Shown here: piece by piece, positions 7,157 through 14,425 of the stretch
Position numbering within the stretch: the stretch's first letter is position 1
Layout: every line of letters begins with the position of its first letter
From: Methanoregula sp.
GTDB taxonomy: Archaea; Halobacteriota; Methanomicrobia; Methanomicrobiales; Methanospirillaceae
Assembly (NCBI GenBank): GCA_013331015.1
Contig: DUHF01000001.1
Location: 1-17,320, forward strand
Direction of reading: 5' to 3'
Length of the DNA stretch: 17,320 nucleotides
Made by a program: the position numbers and the translations under genes
Notes under the pieces: generated by a model
What the model was told of the DNA's origin: nothing
Database searches by the model: none
Seen by the model: the letters and a program-made list of their open reading frames with translations, nothing else

Positions 7157-8043
7157 AGACGGCTTCCGGCACAGCTACCGGTCTTCCCGATCAAAGCCCG
7201 TCATTTGATAAAGGGGCTATCCTCCGGGAGACGATAGCGGAGCTGCGGTCCCGGTTCGGGGACGAGCTTGCCGGCATATCGGTCGAGCGAGTCGTCATCG
7301 GGATCTTTTTTACCGGTGTCAAACTGAGTAACGGGCACGGGGGTCTCTGCTTCACGCCGATAAAAGAGATACCGGAAGCGGTCTGCTGCCCGAGTTCACT
7401 GCGGGCCTCTCCATGGACCGGAAAGTTCCGGGGCAGGCCGGTCGAGGATTTCTTATCAACGGTCTTTGACAAAAGCCCGATCAAGCGGGCGATTGGTATC
7501 GCGGTTGTCAATGCCCTCTCCGCGTCCTGCTGGGAGCAGGATCCCCCGCAGGATTATTCGCTCGAACGCGGATCCGATGCGCTCGATACCGTCGAGATCC
7601 CGGACGAAGCAGAGGTTGTTGTTGTCGGGGCGCTGGTACCTATCCTGAAACGGCTCAAGCAGCGCGAGAAACCGTATGCCGTCATCGAGATGGACCCCCG
7701 GACCCTCAAGCCCGATGAGCTGCCGTTCTGGGTGTCGGTCGAACGGACCGCTGAGGTTGTGGCAAAAGCCGATCTGCTGGTCATCACTGGGACATCGATC
7801 CTGTTCCACTCGTTAGAACCGATCCTTGCGGCCGCGAAGCCTGGAACACACGTAGTCGTAGTCGGGCCGACGGCGAGCATGTTGCCAGCGGCATTCTTCC
7901 GCAGGGGGGTTTCTGTTCTTGGGGGCGATCTTGTCTATCGTCCGGATGATCTCCTGGATATCCTCAGTGAAGGGGGGTCGGGGTATCACTTCTTTGGCAA
8001 ATCGGCAGACCGGATCATCATACGGAACCAAAGATCTGCCTGA
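7147..8043 (+). CDS. DUF4213/DUF364 protein, putative metal-chelate handling
   Basis: This 298-residue protein matches the two-part DUF4213 + DUF364 family, known structurally as an enolase-N-terminal-like domain joined to a Rossmann-like domain and proposed to act in heavy-metal chelation. The N-terminal pattern GVKLSNGHGGLCFTPIKE, then GRPVEDFL and AIGIAVVNALSA, is characteristic. The C-terminal part runs from VVVVGALVPILKRL through VIEMDPRTLKPDELP to VVVVGPTASMLP. A cysteine pair C80-C81 and C128 lie in the first half. A GTG start at 7147 overlaps the upstream methyltransferase by ten bases and has a GGGTGTGA ribosome binding site. DUF364 genes are commonly found beside FecBCD-type transporters, as here. 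It is the last gene of this operon, followed by an A/T-rich gap. The reaction, if any, is unknown. Confidence 0.9.
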   Translation: MPVKTASGTATGLPDQSPSFDKGAILRETIAELRSRFGDELAGISVERVVIGIFFTGVKLSNGHGGLCFTPIKEIPEAVCCPSSLRASPWTGKFRGRPVEDFLSTVFDKSPIKRAIGIAVVNALSASCWEQDPPQDYSLERGSDALDTVEIPDEAEVVVVGALVPILKRLKQREKPYAVIEMDPRTLKPDELPFWVSVERTAEVVAKADLLVITGTSILFHSLEPILAAAKPGTHVVVVGPTASMLPAAFFRRGVSVLGGDLVYRPDDLLDILSEGGSGYHFFGKSADRIIIRNQRSA

Positions 8044-8216
8044 TGCTTTTTGTCCGAGCAATTTGTAAACTAAAAAAAATTAACTTTTGGACAATATTAA
8101 ATGAAAATGTTTATTAGCCCGGGTGATTGACGATATACCGGAAACCTCACCGGGTACTCTGCCGGATGTGGCTACAAATGCCACTCTGCTTCAGTCCTGG
8201 GAAAATACAAGAGTTG
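8044..8216 (+). promoter_or_regulatory. Intergenic region with promoter of second transport operon
   Basis: This 173-base gap starts with T5 at 8046-8050, possibly ending the upstream transcript. A run of A/T sequence follows, with GTAAAC (8066-8071) and ATTAAC (8080-8085) as an imperfect inverted pair. The box-A-like TTTATTA (8110-8116), preceded by GAAAATG, would give transcription start near 8138 and a leader of about 80 bases before ATG 8217. A TTG at 8127 would extend the reading frame but adds a hydrophilic N-terminus ahead of the signal peptide, so I do not use it. Confidence 0.45.
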
Positions 8217-9317
8217 ATGAATATGCGTAATAGACCTGTTATCCTGTTTGCTCTCGCCTCACTTCTCATCTGCATCGCCGTTATTCTGCCGGGGTGCACA
8301 ACTGCACAGCCCGCATTACAGACCTCAGCGGACACCCGGGCCATCACGGATATGGTGAACCGGACCCTGGAAATTCCGCAGCCGATCACTCGCGTCCTTA
8401 GTACTGCCCCGCCGACAACCATCGCGGTGTTCGTGCTTGCCCCGGACAAGCTGATTGGCGTCAATTTTGAACCCAACAAACAGAACGGGAACGTGTACAT
8501 GCCGGAAAAATACCGGGCACTGCCCAATGTCGGCGGCTGGTTCGGCAAAACGACCGGTAACTTCGAGACATTCATTGAGATGGATCCCGATATCATCATT
8601 GACGGCGATGTCGGTGTTGGCAATTTTGTGGCAACCCTTGAGGAGCGCCAGAAAAAGTTCGGTGCAATTCCCAGTGTCGGTGTTCTTGATGCCCGGACCG
8701 CCACCCAGTATGATAATTCAATCCGTTTCCTTGGGGACCTTCTCGGAGCTGAAGAACAGGCTGCATCGCTCTCGGAGTTTTACAACCGGGTCCTGTCAAT
8801 TGTGACTTCGCGTGTCGCGACGATCCCAACGAGCGAGAAAGTTCGGGTCTATTATGCGGAAGGTCCAAAAGGGCTCCTGACCGATCCGACCGGGTCGATG
8901 CACTCGGAACTGATCGAGTTGGCCGGAGGGATCAATGTTGCCGACTGCGCCATCACGCCTGGCATGGGCCAGACACCGGTATCCATGGAGCAGGTTACAC
9001 GATGGAACCCCGGGGTAATCATTGTCGGCGACCCGACCTTCTACGCCGCTGTTTACAGCGATCCGCTCTGGAAAGATATCCCGGCGGTGAAGGACCACCG
9101 GGTCTATCTCGTCCCTCAATCGCCGTTCCCATGGTTCGACCGTCCGCCCGGTGTCAACCGGATTATCGGTATCCCGTGGACGGCAAAGGTCCTGTACCCG
9201 GAGATGTTCAGCGACCTCGACATGCCGGCGCTCACCAGAGAATTTTACCAGAAATTCTACCACTACGATCTCTCGGACAGTGACGTTGAGAGCCTGCTTG
9301 ACCCCTCGCTGAGGTGA
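8217..9317 (+). CDS. FecB/TroA-like substrate-binding lipoprotein
   Basis: This 366-residue protein is a second receptor of the same family as the one at 4952. A signal peptide with lipobox LPGC places a lipidated cysteine at residue 27. The mature N-lobe begins AITDMVNRTLEIPQPITRV, and N-lobe features such as FETFIEMDPDIIIDGDVG follow. The connecting helix lies near 165-200, and the C-lobe runs from KVRVYYAEG (about 208) through WFDRPPGVNRIIGIPWTAK (about 305) to EFYQKFYHYD. It lacks the C72-C73 pair of its paralogue, so the ligand may differ. It is the first gene of an operon with two methyltransferases and a radical SAM chimera but has no permease or ATPase of its own, so it probably docks on the FecCD transporter encoded upstream. 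Confidence 0.92.
   Translation: MNMRNRPVILFALASLLICIAVILPGCTTAQPALQTSADTRAITDMVNRTLEIPQPITRVLSTAPPTTIAVFVLAPDKLIGVNFEPNKQNGNVYMPEKYRALPNVGGWFGKTTGNFETFIEMDPDIIIDGDVGVGNFVATLEERQKKFGAIPSVGVLDARTATQYDNSIRFLGDLLGAEEQAASLSEFYNRVLSIVTSRVATIPTSEKVRVYYAEGPKGLLTDPTGSMHSELIELAGGINVADCAITPGMGQTPVSMEQVTRWNPGVIIVGDPTFYAAVYSDPLWKDIPAVKDHRVYLVPQSPFPWFDRPPGVNRIIGIPWTAKVLYPEMFSDLDMPALTREFYQKFYHYDLSDSDVESLLDPSLR
9311..9317 (+). promoter_or_regulatory. Ribosome binding site overlapping stop codon
   Basis: GAGGTGA carries the TGA stop of the lipoprotein gene and lies five bases before ATG 9323. It favours that ATG over the GTG at 9314 and couples translation of the two genes. Confidence 0.7.
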
Positions 9318-9322
9318 CTGGA

Positions 9323-9982
9323 ATGGGCGGGTACCTGACAGCGATGAAAAAAGAGGGCGTCAGTCATACCGGTGAGAGCGCCGCCGCTTATAATGAGATT
9401 GCGCAGACGGTCTTCTTCCCCATCTATCCGGTCATCGCAGACCAGATCCTCAGGAAAGCAGGTATTGACCGCGGCACGTGTCTCGATATCGGGAGCGGGC
9501 CGGGACATCTCGCGATTGCTCTTGCCACGCTCTCGGACCTGAGAGTCTATGCACTGGACAATGCCCGCCCGATGTACGACATAGCAACAAAGAATATCGC
9601 GAAGTACGGGATGGAAAAACGTGTTATTCCGGTTCATGGGGACGTTCATAAGGTCCCGCTTGATGACGCATCGCTGGATCTTGTCGTGAGTCGCGGCTCG
9701 TTCTTCTTCTGGAGGAACCTGTCGCAGGGATTTTCGGAATGTCGGCGGGTCCTCCGGCCCGGCGGGATGGCATATATTGGAGGCGGGTTTGGTAATGCAC
9801 ACCTCCGCGATGAGATTGAAAGAACGATGCAGGAGCGCGATCGGTCATGGGAAGAGAAGCGGAAAGGGTGGTACCGGAACTGCAGCCCGCATATCGTACG
9901 GTCGGCGCTTGCGGCTGCCGGTATCTTTGAGTATGATATTATTGATGACGATTCCGGGTACTGGATCTGCCTTACCCGCTAA
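9323..9982 (+). CDS. Class I SAM-dependent methyltransferase, first of tandem pair
   Basis: This 219-residue protein is a compact methyltransferase. SAM motif I is CLDIGSGPGHLA (about 53-64), followed by VYALDNA (motif II) and a motif IV region DLVVSRGSFFFW with the post-motif VLRPGGMAYIGGGFGNA. It is a clear paralogue of the next gene. The start follows a GAGGTGA ribosome binding site that overlaps the previous stop. The small size without extra domains suggests a small-molecule acceptor, but none can be named. It lacks the cysteine pattern expected of arsenite methyltransferases. Context, between a metal-chelate type binding protein and a radical SAM protein, suggests work on the same ligand or its precursor. 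Confidence 0.88.
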   Translation: MGGYLTAMKKEGVSHTGESAAAYNEIAQTVFFPIYPVIADQILRKAGIDRGTCLDIGSGPGHLAIALATLSDLRVYALDNARPMYDIATKNIAKYGMEKRVIPVHGDVHKVPLDDASLDLVVSRGSFFFWRNLSQGFSECRRVLRPGGMAYIGGGFGNAHLRDEIERTMQERDRSWEEKRKGWYRNCSPHIVRSALAAAGIFEYDIIDDDSGYWICLTR

Positions 9983-10045
9983 AGCCGGGGGCTGTGGTAT
10001 ACGATACCTCCGGTACACCTGAAAGCACCCTATGGAGCACCAGAG

Positions 10046-10693
10046 ATGAATAAGAACACACAAGAAAGAAAACAGAACCCGGAGGAGATGGACCGGATTG
10101 CAAAGACCCTCTTTGCTCCCGTCTACCCTGTGCTCGCAGAGTGTTTCCTCGCGGGCTTCGGGCTACGGGAAGGCACATGTCTTGATATCGGCAGCGGGCC
10201 CGGGCACCTCGCTATGGCCGTTGCACAGGCATCGGCGATGAAGGTGTATGCCCTTGATCGGTCTACGGATGTCCAGAACATTATTGGAAAAAACCTATGC
10301 AATGCGGGGCTGGAGGGGAAGGTCATTCCCCTTGCCGGGGATGTCCGGGAAATACCCCTGCCGGATGCTTCGGTCGATCTCGTGGTCAGCCGCGGCTCGG
10401 TATATTTCTGGGACGATCTGCATGCGGCGTTTTGCGAGACTGCCCGCGTCCTCCGGCCCGGGGGTATGGCTTTTATCGGGGGTGGGTTTGGGAACGCTGA
10501 TCTCCGGGACCGGATCGTTTCCGCCATGGCAAAAAGAAAACCCGGCTGGGAAGACTTCTACAAGGCAAATATGTCCAAGGAAACAACGGATCGGTTCTGT
10601 CAGGCACTCTCTGGCATTGAGGGTGTCACGAGCAATCTGCTCAATGATGATTCAGGTGTCTGGGTTGTGATGAGGCGGGAGGCACCCCCATGA
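10046..10693 (+). CDS. Class I SAM-dependent methyltransferase, second of tandem pair
   Basis: This 215-residue protein mirrors its upstream neighbour. It shares TCLDIGSGPGHLA (motif I), the segment DLVVSRGS-x2-FW, and VLRPGGMAFIGGGFGNADLRD. The first 20 residues are hydrophilic and differ from the paralogue. ATG 10046 has GGAGC eight bases upstream. The gene follows after 63 bases that hold nothing clear, and its stop overlaps the ATG of the radical SAM gene (ATGA). The pair is probably a local duplication followed by divergence, perhaps for two methylations of one substrate or for heterodimer formation; that is inference. Confidence 0.88.
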   Translation: MNKNTQERKQNPEEMDRIAKTLFAPVYPVLAECFLAGFGLREGTCLDIGSGPGHLAMAVAQASAMKVYALDRSTDVQNIIGKNLCNAGLEGKVIPLAGDVREIPLPDASVDLVVSRGSVYFWDDLHAAFCETARVLRPGGMAFIGGGFGNADLRDRIVSAMAKRKPGWEDFYKANMSKETTDRFCQALSGIEGVTSNLLNDDSGVWVVMRREAPP

Positions 10694-12492
10694 AATGCAC
10701 AATCTGTGAACACCGGTGCACCATCACTGAAGGCGGGACCGGGATATGCCGGATGTACACAAACACCGGAGGAGTAATCCACGAGAAATACCCGGATTCC
10801 TACCTCACCGTGATGCCGGTCTCTATCGAGACAATCCCCCTCCTCCACTTTGCCCCGCGGGCGAAACTGCTCCAGGTGAGCAGTGTTGGTTGTACCTTCT
10901 CCTGCCCGGGCTGTGTCTCCGGTGTGTTGATCGGGGATATTGAAGGCATGGCCCACGCACTCAAAACCATCCCGCCCCCGGCAGTTGTGGCACGTGCAAA
11001 GGACGAGGGCTGTTCTGGCATCGTGTTCTGCCTCAACGAACCGGCCGTTGCGCTGCCTTCGTTCATCCGCCTTGCGCGGGAGGCAAAGGGTGCCGGGCTG
11101 ACAACGGGCTGTTCGACCAACGGGTACTTTACAAGCGAGGCGCTGGAAGAACTTGTTCCGTTCCTTGATTTTGTCAACATCGGTCTCAAAGGTATCTCGG
11201 ATAACCGGTATCTTGCATGCCGCGCTGCACATGCCGCACCGGTCTTCAGGAATATCAGGACTCTGGCTGAAGCCGGTGTCCATGTCGAGGCATCGGTCAT
11301 GTACCTGAAAGGTGGTGAGGATGAAGTACTGGAGGTGGCCCGGCACCTTGCTGCCATTTCGCCCGATATTCCCCTTCAGGTGATGCGTTTTGTTCCCTTT
11401 GGAGACGCCGGGCTCAGTGAAGAGCCGACAATCCTTGAATCGGAAAGACTCTGCGATGCCCTGCACGATATCCTGCCATATGTCTATCTCTTCAACTCTC
11501 CCGGGACCCGGTGTCTCGATACCGTCTGCCCGTCCTGCGGCGAGACGATCTTCGCGCGGGAGTTCTATGGTCCCATGGGAGCACGTACCCTGCGGGCCCG
11601 TAACGGGGCACGGTGCTCCTGCGGCGTTTCCGTTCCCGTAATTGGTGAGATCTCTGCTGTCGGTTTCGATGAGCCCGGCATGCTTGGGGGATATCGCCCG
11701 ACCCGCGCACTGGAGATGGCAGAGGCGATCCGTGTCTGCCTCGTGAGCGGGGAGAGCCCGGCTCCACCCGGGTTCTGGCCCGGGATCGCAAAGGAGGAGT
11801 TTATCGGGGGACTCCATGACCGGATCCAGACTATCGACGGGTATCTCGGGCTGATTGAGGATATCGGGGTCCGGTGCGGGAGGTCTAAAGAGGCAGCGGT
11901 GCTCCATGACTATATATCCGGTCGGATCGAAACTGTTCGATACTCAGTTTGCGATAATCCCCGGCCCCGGGTTTATTATTCGATGGGGACGCCCCTGTTT
12001 GCCCTCAATGCCGGCCGGTTTGAGGTCTGCCTGGCTGAGACTGCCGGAGGCGAGGTGGTGAACCGGCAGATTGTGCGGAAAGGAAAACCGGGAGTGAACC
12101 TCTCCGTGGACGAATTTTCCGCGCTCAACCCTTCGATCCTCATCATCTCGGGTTTCCTGTCAGCGCCCCCGGAGGACTACCTCCGCACCTGTACTGAACT
12201 GGGTTTGAGGGCCGAAGCGGTCTCCCGAGGCGCGGTCTATGCCCTGCCTCCCGGCTGGGACTTCGGCAGTCCCCGCTTTGTTCTCGGTCTCATGGCCATT
12301 GCGAACATCCTGCACCCGGACCGGTGCTCGTTTGACCTTGACGCTGAAACAGCCCTGTTTTACCGTCGTTTCTATGGCCGTGATCCGGAAACCGCCCGGC
12401 CGAACCGGTCGTTCTGCATGCCTGGCTCTCCCGCTTCCGGTCTTCAACCCTCCGATCCTGTTGGCGGCCTGAAGAATAACGAGCCTGGCTAA
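10690..12492 (+). CDS. Radical SAM protein fused to substrate-binding-protein C-lobe
   Basis: This 600-residue protein has three visible parts. Residues 1-30 carry C3, C6, C10 and C20, as in AmmeMemoRadiSam-type radical SAM enzymes. The radical SAM core has the iron-sulfur motif C68-x3-C72-x2-C75, in VGCTFSCPGC. A zinc-ribbon-like module with two CxxC/CxC pairs lies near 275-314. From about 340 onward the sequence follows the FecB/TroA-like receptors of this window: a connecting helix, then RPRVYYSMG (about 423; receptors KVRVYYAEG and KKRVYYMLG), then LMAIANILHPD (about 530) and ALFYRRFYGRD (about 555-565). There is no signal peptide, so this lobe is cytoplasmic. The start overlaps the upstream stop and has GGGAGG at 10677-10682. 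I infer an enzyme that binds the imported ligand or its product; the reaction is unknown. Confidence 0.88.
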   Translation: MKCTICEHRCTITEGGTGICRMYTNTGGVIHEKYPDSYLTVMPVSIETIPLLHFAPRAKLLQVSSVGCTFSCPGCVSGVLIGDIEGMAHALKTIPPPAVVARAKDEGCSGIVFCLNEPAVALPSFIRLAREAKGAGLTTGCSTNGYFTSEALEELVPFLDFVNIGLKGISDNRYLACRAAHAAPVFRNIRTLAEAGVHVEASVMYLKGGEDEVLEVARHLAAISPDIPLQVMRFVPFGDAGLSEEPTILESERLCDALHDILPYVYLFNSPGTRCLDTVCPSCGETIFAREFYGPMGARTLRARNGARCSCGVSVPVIGEISAVGFDEPGMLGGYRPTRALEMAEAIRVCLVSGESPAPPGFWPGIAKEEFIGGLHDRIQTIDGYLGLIEDIGVRCGRSKEAAVLHDYISGRIETVRYSVCDNPRPRVYYSMGTPLFALNAGRFEVCLAETAGGEVVNRQIVRKGKPGVNLSVDEFSALNPSILIISGFLSAPPEDYLRTCTELGLRAEAVSRGAVYALPPGWDFGSPRFVLGLMAIANILHPDRCSFDLDAETALFYRRFYGRDPETARPNRSFCMPGSPASGLQPSDPVGGLKNNEPG

Positions 12493-12514
12493 ACGTGGGA
12501 ATGTATTCTGTTCT

Positions 12515-12546
12515 GGTGGCAGAATTACCCTGCAGCCACCCTTTTT
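12515..12546 (+). terminator. Hairpin plus T6 terminator of the radical SAM operon
   Basis: GGTGGC (12515-12520) pairs with GCCACC (12535-12540) and is followed by CTTTTTT ending at 12547, right at the converging modC stop. On the plus strand this is a good intrinsic-type terminator. On the minus strand the same hairpin follows modC but without a U-run. Confidence 0.65.
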
Positions 12547-13623
12547 TCAATCACGGTCTTCCGGTTCCTGTGCAGCTGCCGGAATGACATGCACGGCCGA
12601 TGCCTTGAATGTTGCATAGACCCGGCCGGCATTTGTCAGCATCATATCAGAGCAGCTCTCGCGGGTCAGGATCGCGGTGAGCGGGAACCCGACATCGAGG
12701 ATGATCCGGACCACGCTCCCGACCGGGACAATCTCCGTGACCGTTCCCGGCAGGCAGTTGCGGGCGCTGGAGACGAACGGTTCAAGGGAGATGATAACAT
12801 CTTCCGGGTGCAGGGTTGCAACAACACTGCCGGTGATATCCGATGCCGCATAGAAGACCTGCCCCCCCGCCTCGATCCGGGCAAGCCTGCCCTGCCGCGA
12901 CGAAGTTCCCCGGATGATATTGCCGATGCAGAGGAACTCCGCGGCAAAGGTTGTAGCCGGGTGAAGGAACACCTCGGACGGTTCTCCCACCTGGACCACC
13001 GTCCCATCCTGCATGATGGCGATACGGTCGGCAAGCGTGTGCACCTCCTCGAAATGGTGGGTGATCTGGACGATGGTCGTGCCGGTGGCTCTCCTGATAT
13101 CCGAGAGTTCCCGGCTGATCCGTTCCCGCGTACGGCTGTCGAGCGCGCTCATTGGCTCGTCCAGCAGGAGGATCCGGGGTTTCAGGACCATGGCACGCGC
13201 AAGGGCGACCCGCTGCTGTTCCCCACCGGAGAGCGTGACCGGGTACCGGTCGAGCAGGTGGGAGATGCCAAGGAGCTGGCCCATTTCACGCACCGCGTCT
13301 TCCTGCTCCCGTTTTAGAACCCGCCGCTGTCGCAGGCCAAAAGCGATATTTTCCGCGACCGTGAGATGGGGAAAGAGCATGTAGTCCTGGTACACCATGC
13401 CGATATTCCGGTCGCGGGGTTCGAGTGCGGTGATATCCTTTCCGTCCAGCAGGATCCTGCCGCTCTCGGGAGGGTGGATTCCGGCAATGGTCTCCAGAAG
13501 GACGGTCTTACCGGCCCCGGTGGGCCCGATGATGATGAAATACTCGCCGTCCGGTATTGTAAGGGAGATATCCTGTACAGAAAATTCCCCGAGCCGGATT
13601 GAGAGTGATTCTATGCTGAGCAT
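12547..13623 (-). CDS. modC: Molybdate/tungstate ABC transporter ATP-binding protein
   Basis: This 358-residue ATPase drives ModB. Walker A is GPTGAGKT (33-40), the Q-loop is at Q79, the signature is LSGGEQ (131-136), Walker B is ILLLDEP (151-157), and the switch histidine lies in ITHHFEE. A C-terminal TOBE/Mop regulatory domain of about 65 residues begins at SARNCLPGTV and ends with VYATFKASAVHVI, which in ModC and WtpC proteins binds oxyanion and inhibits transport. A GTG at 13632 would add three residues, but AGGTGA at 13629-13634 is ideally placed for ATG 13623. Last gene of the modA - trmO-like - modB - modC operon, converging with the radical SAM operon. Confidence 0.93.
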   Translation of the reverse strand: MLSIESLSIRLGEFSVQDISLTIPDGEYFIIIGPTGAGKTVLLETIAGIHPPESGRILLDGKDITALEPRDRNIGMVYQDYMLFPHLTVAENIAFGLRQRRVLKREQEDAVREMGQLLGISHLLDRYPVTLSGGEQQRVALARAMVLKPRILLLDEPMSALDSRTRERISRELSDIRRATGTTIVQITHHFEEVHTLADRIAIMQDGTVVQVGEPSEVFLHPATTFAAEFLCIGNIIRGTSSRQGRLARIEAGGQVFYAASDITGSVVATLHPEDVIISLEPFVSSARNCLPGTVTEIVPVGSVVRIILDVGFPLTAILTRESCSDMMLTNAGRVYATFKASAVHVIPAAAQEPEDRD

Positions 13624-13628
13624 GCTGG

Positions 13629-13634
13629 TCACCT
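13629..13634 (-). promoter_or_regulatory. Ribosome binding site fixing the modC start
   Basis: On the minus strand AGGTGA begins within the TAG stop of modB and lies five bases before ATG 13623. It favours that codon over GTG 13632 and implies coupled translation of modB and modC. Confidence 0.7.
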
Positions 13635-14415
13635 AAAAGACGTTCACATCCCGGTCAAGGTATTCGACACAGCAGAGCGCGGCAAGCGAGATGAGGATGA
13701 GGATCGTTGCTGCAGCGACTGCAAGGTCAACATCTCCCGTGGAGATGTTGAGGTACAGGGCGATAGGGAGGGTCTCGGTCCGCATGGTGGTTGCACCGGC
13801 AAGCATCAGTACGGCGCCGAACTCCCCCATGGCTTTGGACCAGGTCACGACCGTACCGGCAAGGAGCCCGTGGCGGGCCATCGGCAGGGTGACCTGGAAG
13901 AATGCTCCTGACTCCGTACAGCCGAGTGTCTTTGCAACGTGCTCGAACCGCGGGTTGATGGAGGCGAACGCGGATCGCATGATCCGGACCATGTAGGGGA
14001 GGTTGACGAAGACCTGGGCAACCACGATGCCAAGCGGGGTGAAGATGACGGCAAAACCGGCACTCTCGAGTGCCTTTCCCCACGGGGTAGTTCCGAAGAA
14101 GAGAAGGAGAGCAATGCCGGCAACAAGGGGAGGGAGGGTGAGGGGAAGGGTCAGGACAAGGGTTGCCATCCGCTTTCCGGGAAACGAATACCGGACAAGC
14201 GCATAGGCAACCGGGATTGCGACCGCGATGCAGATGACTGTCGATGCAATACCCGTTACGATGCTCAAGACGATCGCAAACTGGATCTCGGGGTTTGCCA
14301 TGCTTGCGGCAAGGACCGGGAGCGGGGAATAGAGGACAAGTCCAAGGAGCGTGACGCTGATGGCAAGAAAAAGGAGAACGGTAATGGCAAGCGACACTTT
14401 CCGCATCGGGATCAT
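13633..14415 (-). CDS. modB: Molybdate/tungstate ABC transporter permease
   Basis: This permease of about 260 residues forms the channel of the molybdate/tungstate importer. It begins with a hydrophobic helix after MIPMRKVSLAITV and shows about six membrane segments. The cytoplasmic EAA loop that docks on ModC is visible as EHVAKTLGCTESGAFFQVTLP (given in part), followed by WSKAMGEFGAVLMLAG, which is typical of ModB/CysT permeases. The frame is open upstream to 14592, but that part overlaps the TrmO-like gene and lacks family character. ATG 14406 is an equally plausible start, since GGATGATC precedes it. The gene begins 10 bases after the TrmO-like stop and ends directly before modC. Confidence 0.92.
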   Translation of the reverse strand: MIPMRKVSLAITVLLFLAISVTLLGLVLYSPLPVLAASMANPEIQFAIVLSIVTGIASTVICIAVAIPVAYALVRYSFPGKRMATLVLTLPLTLPPLVAGIALLLFFGTTPWGKALESAGFAVIFTPLGIVVAQVFVNLPYMVRIMRSAFASINPRFEHVAKTLGCTESGAFFQVTLPMARHGLLAGTVVTWSKAMGEFGAVLMLAGATTMRTETLPIALYLNISTGDVDLAVAAATILILISLAALCCVEYLDRDVNVF

Positions 14416-14425
14416 CCGTAACGTA

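Noticed and set aside
9995..10007. Small palindrome GGTATACGATACC between the tandem methyltransferases
   Set aside because: A five-base stem with a three-base loop and no T-run is within chance expectation and explains nothing by itself.
10600..11907. 435-codon open frame on the minus strand
   Set aside because: It lies antisense to the radical SAM gene, whose motifs are unmistakable. Its translation is low in hydrophobic blocks and matches no family; long antisense frames are expected in GC-rich genes.
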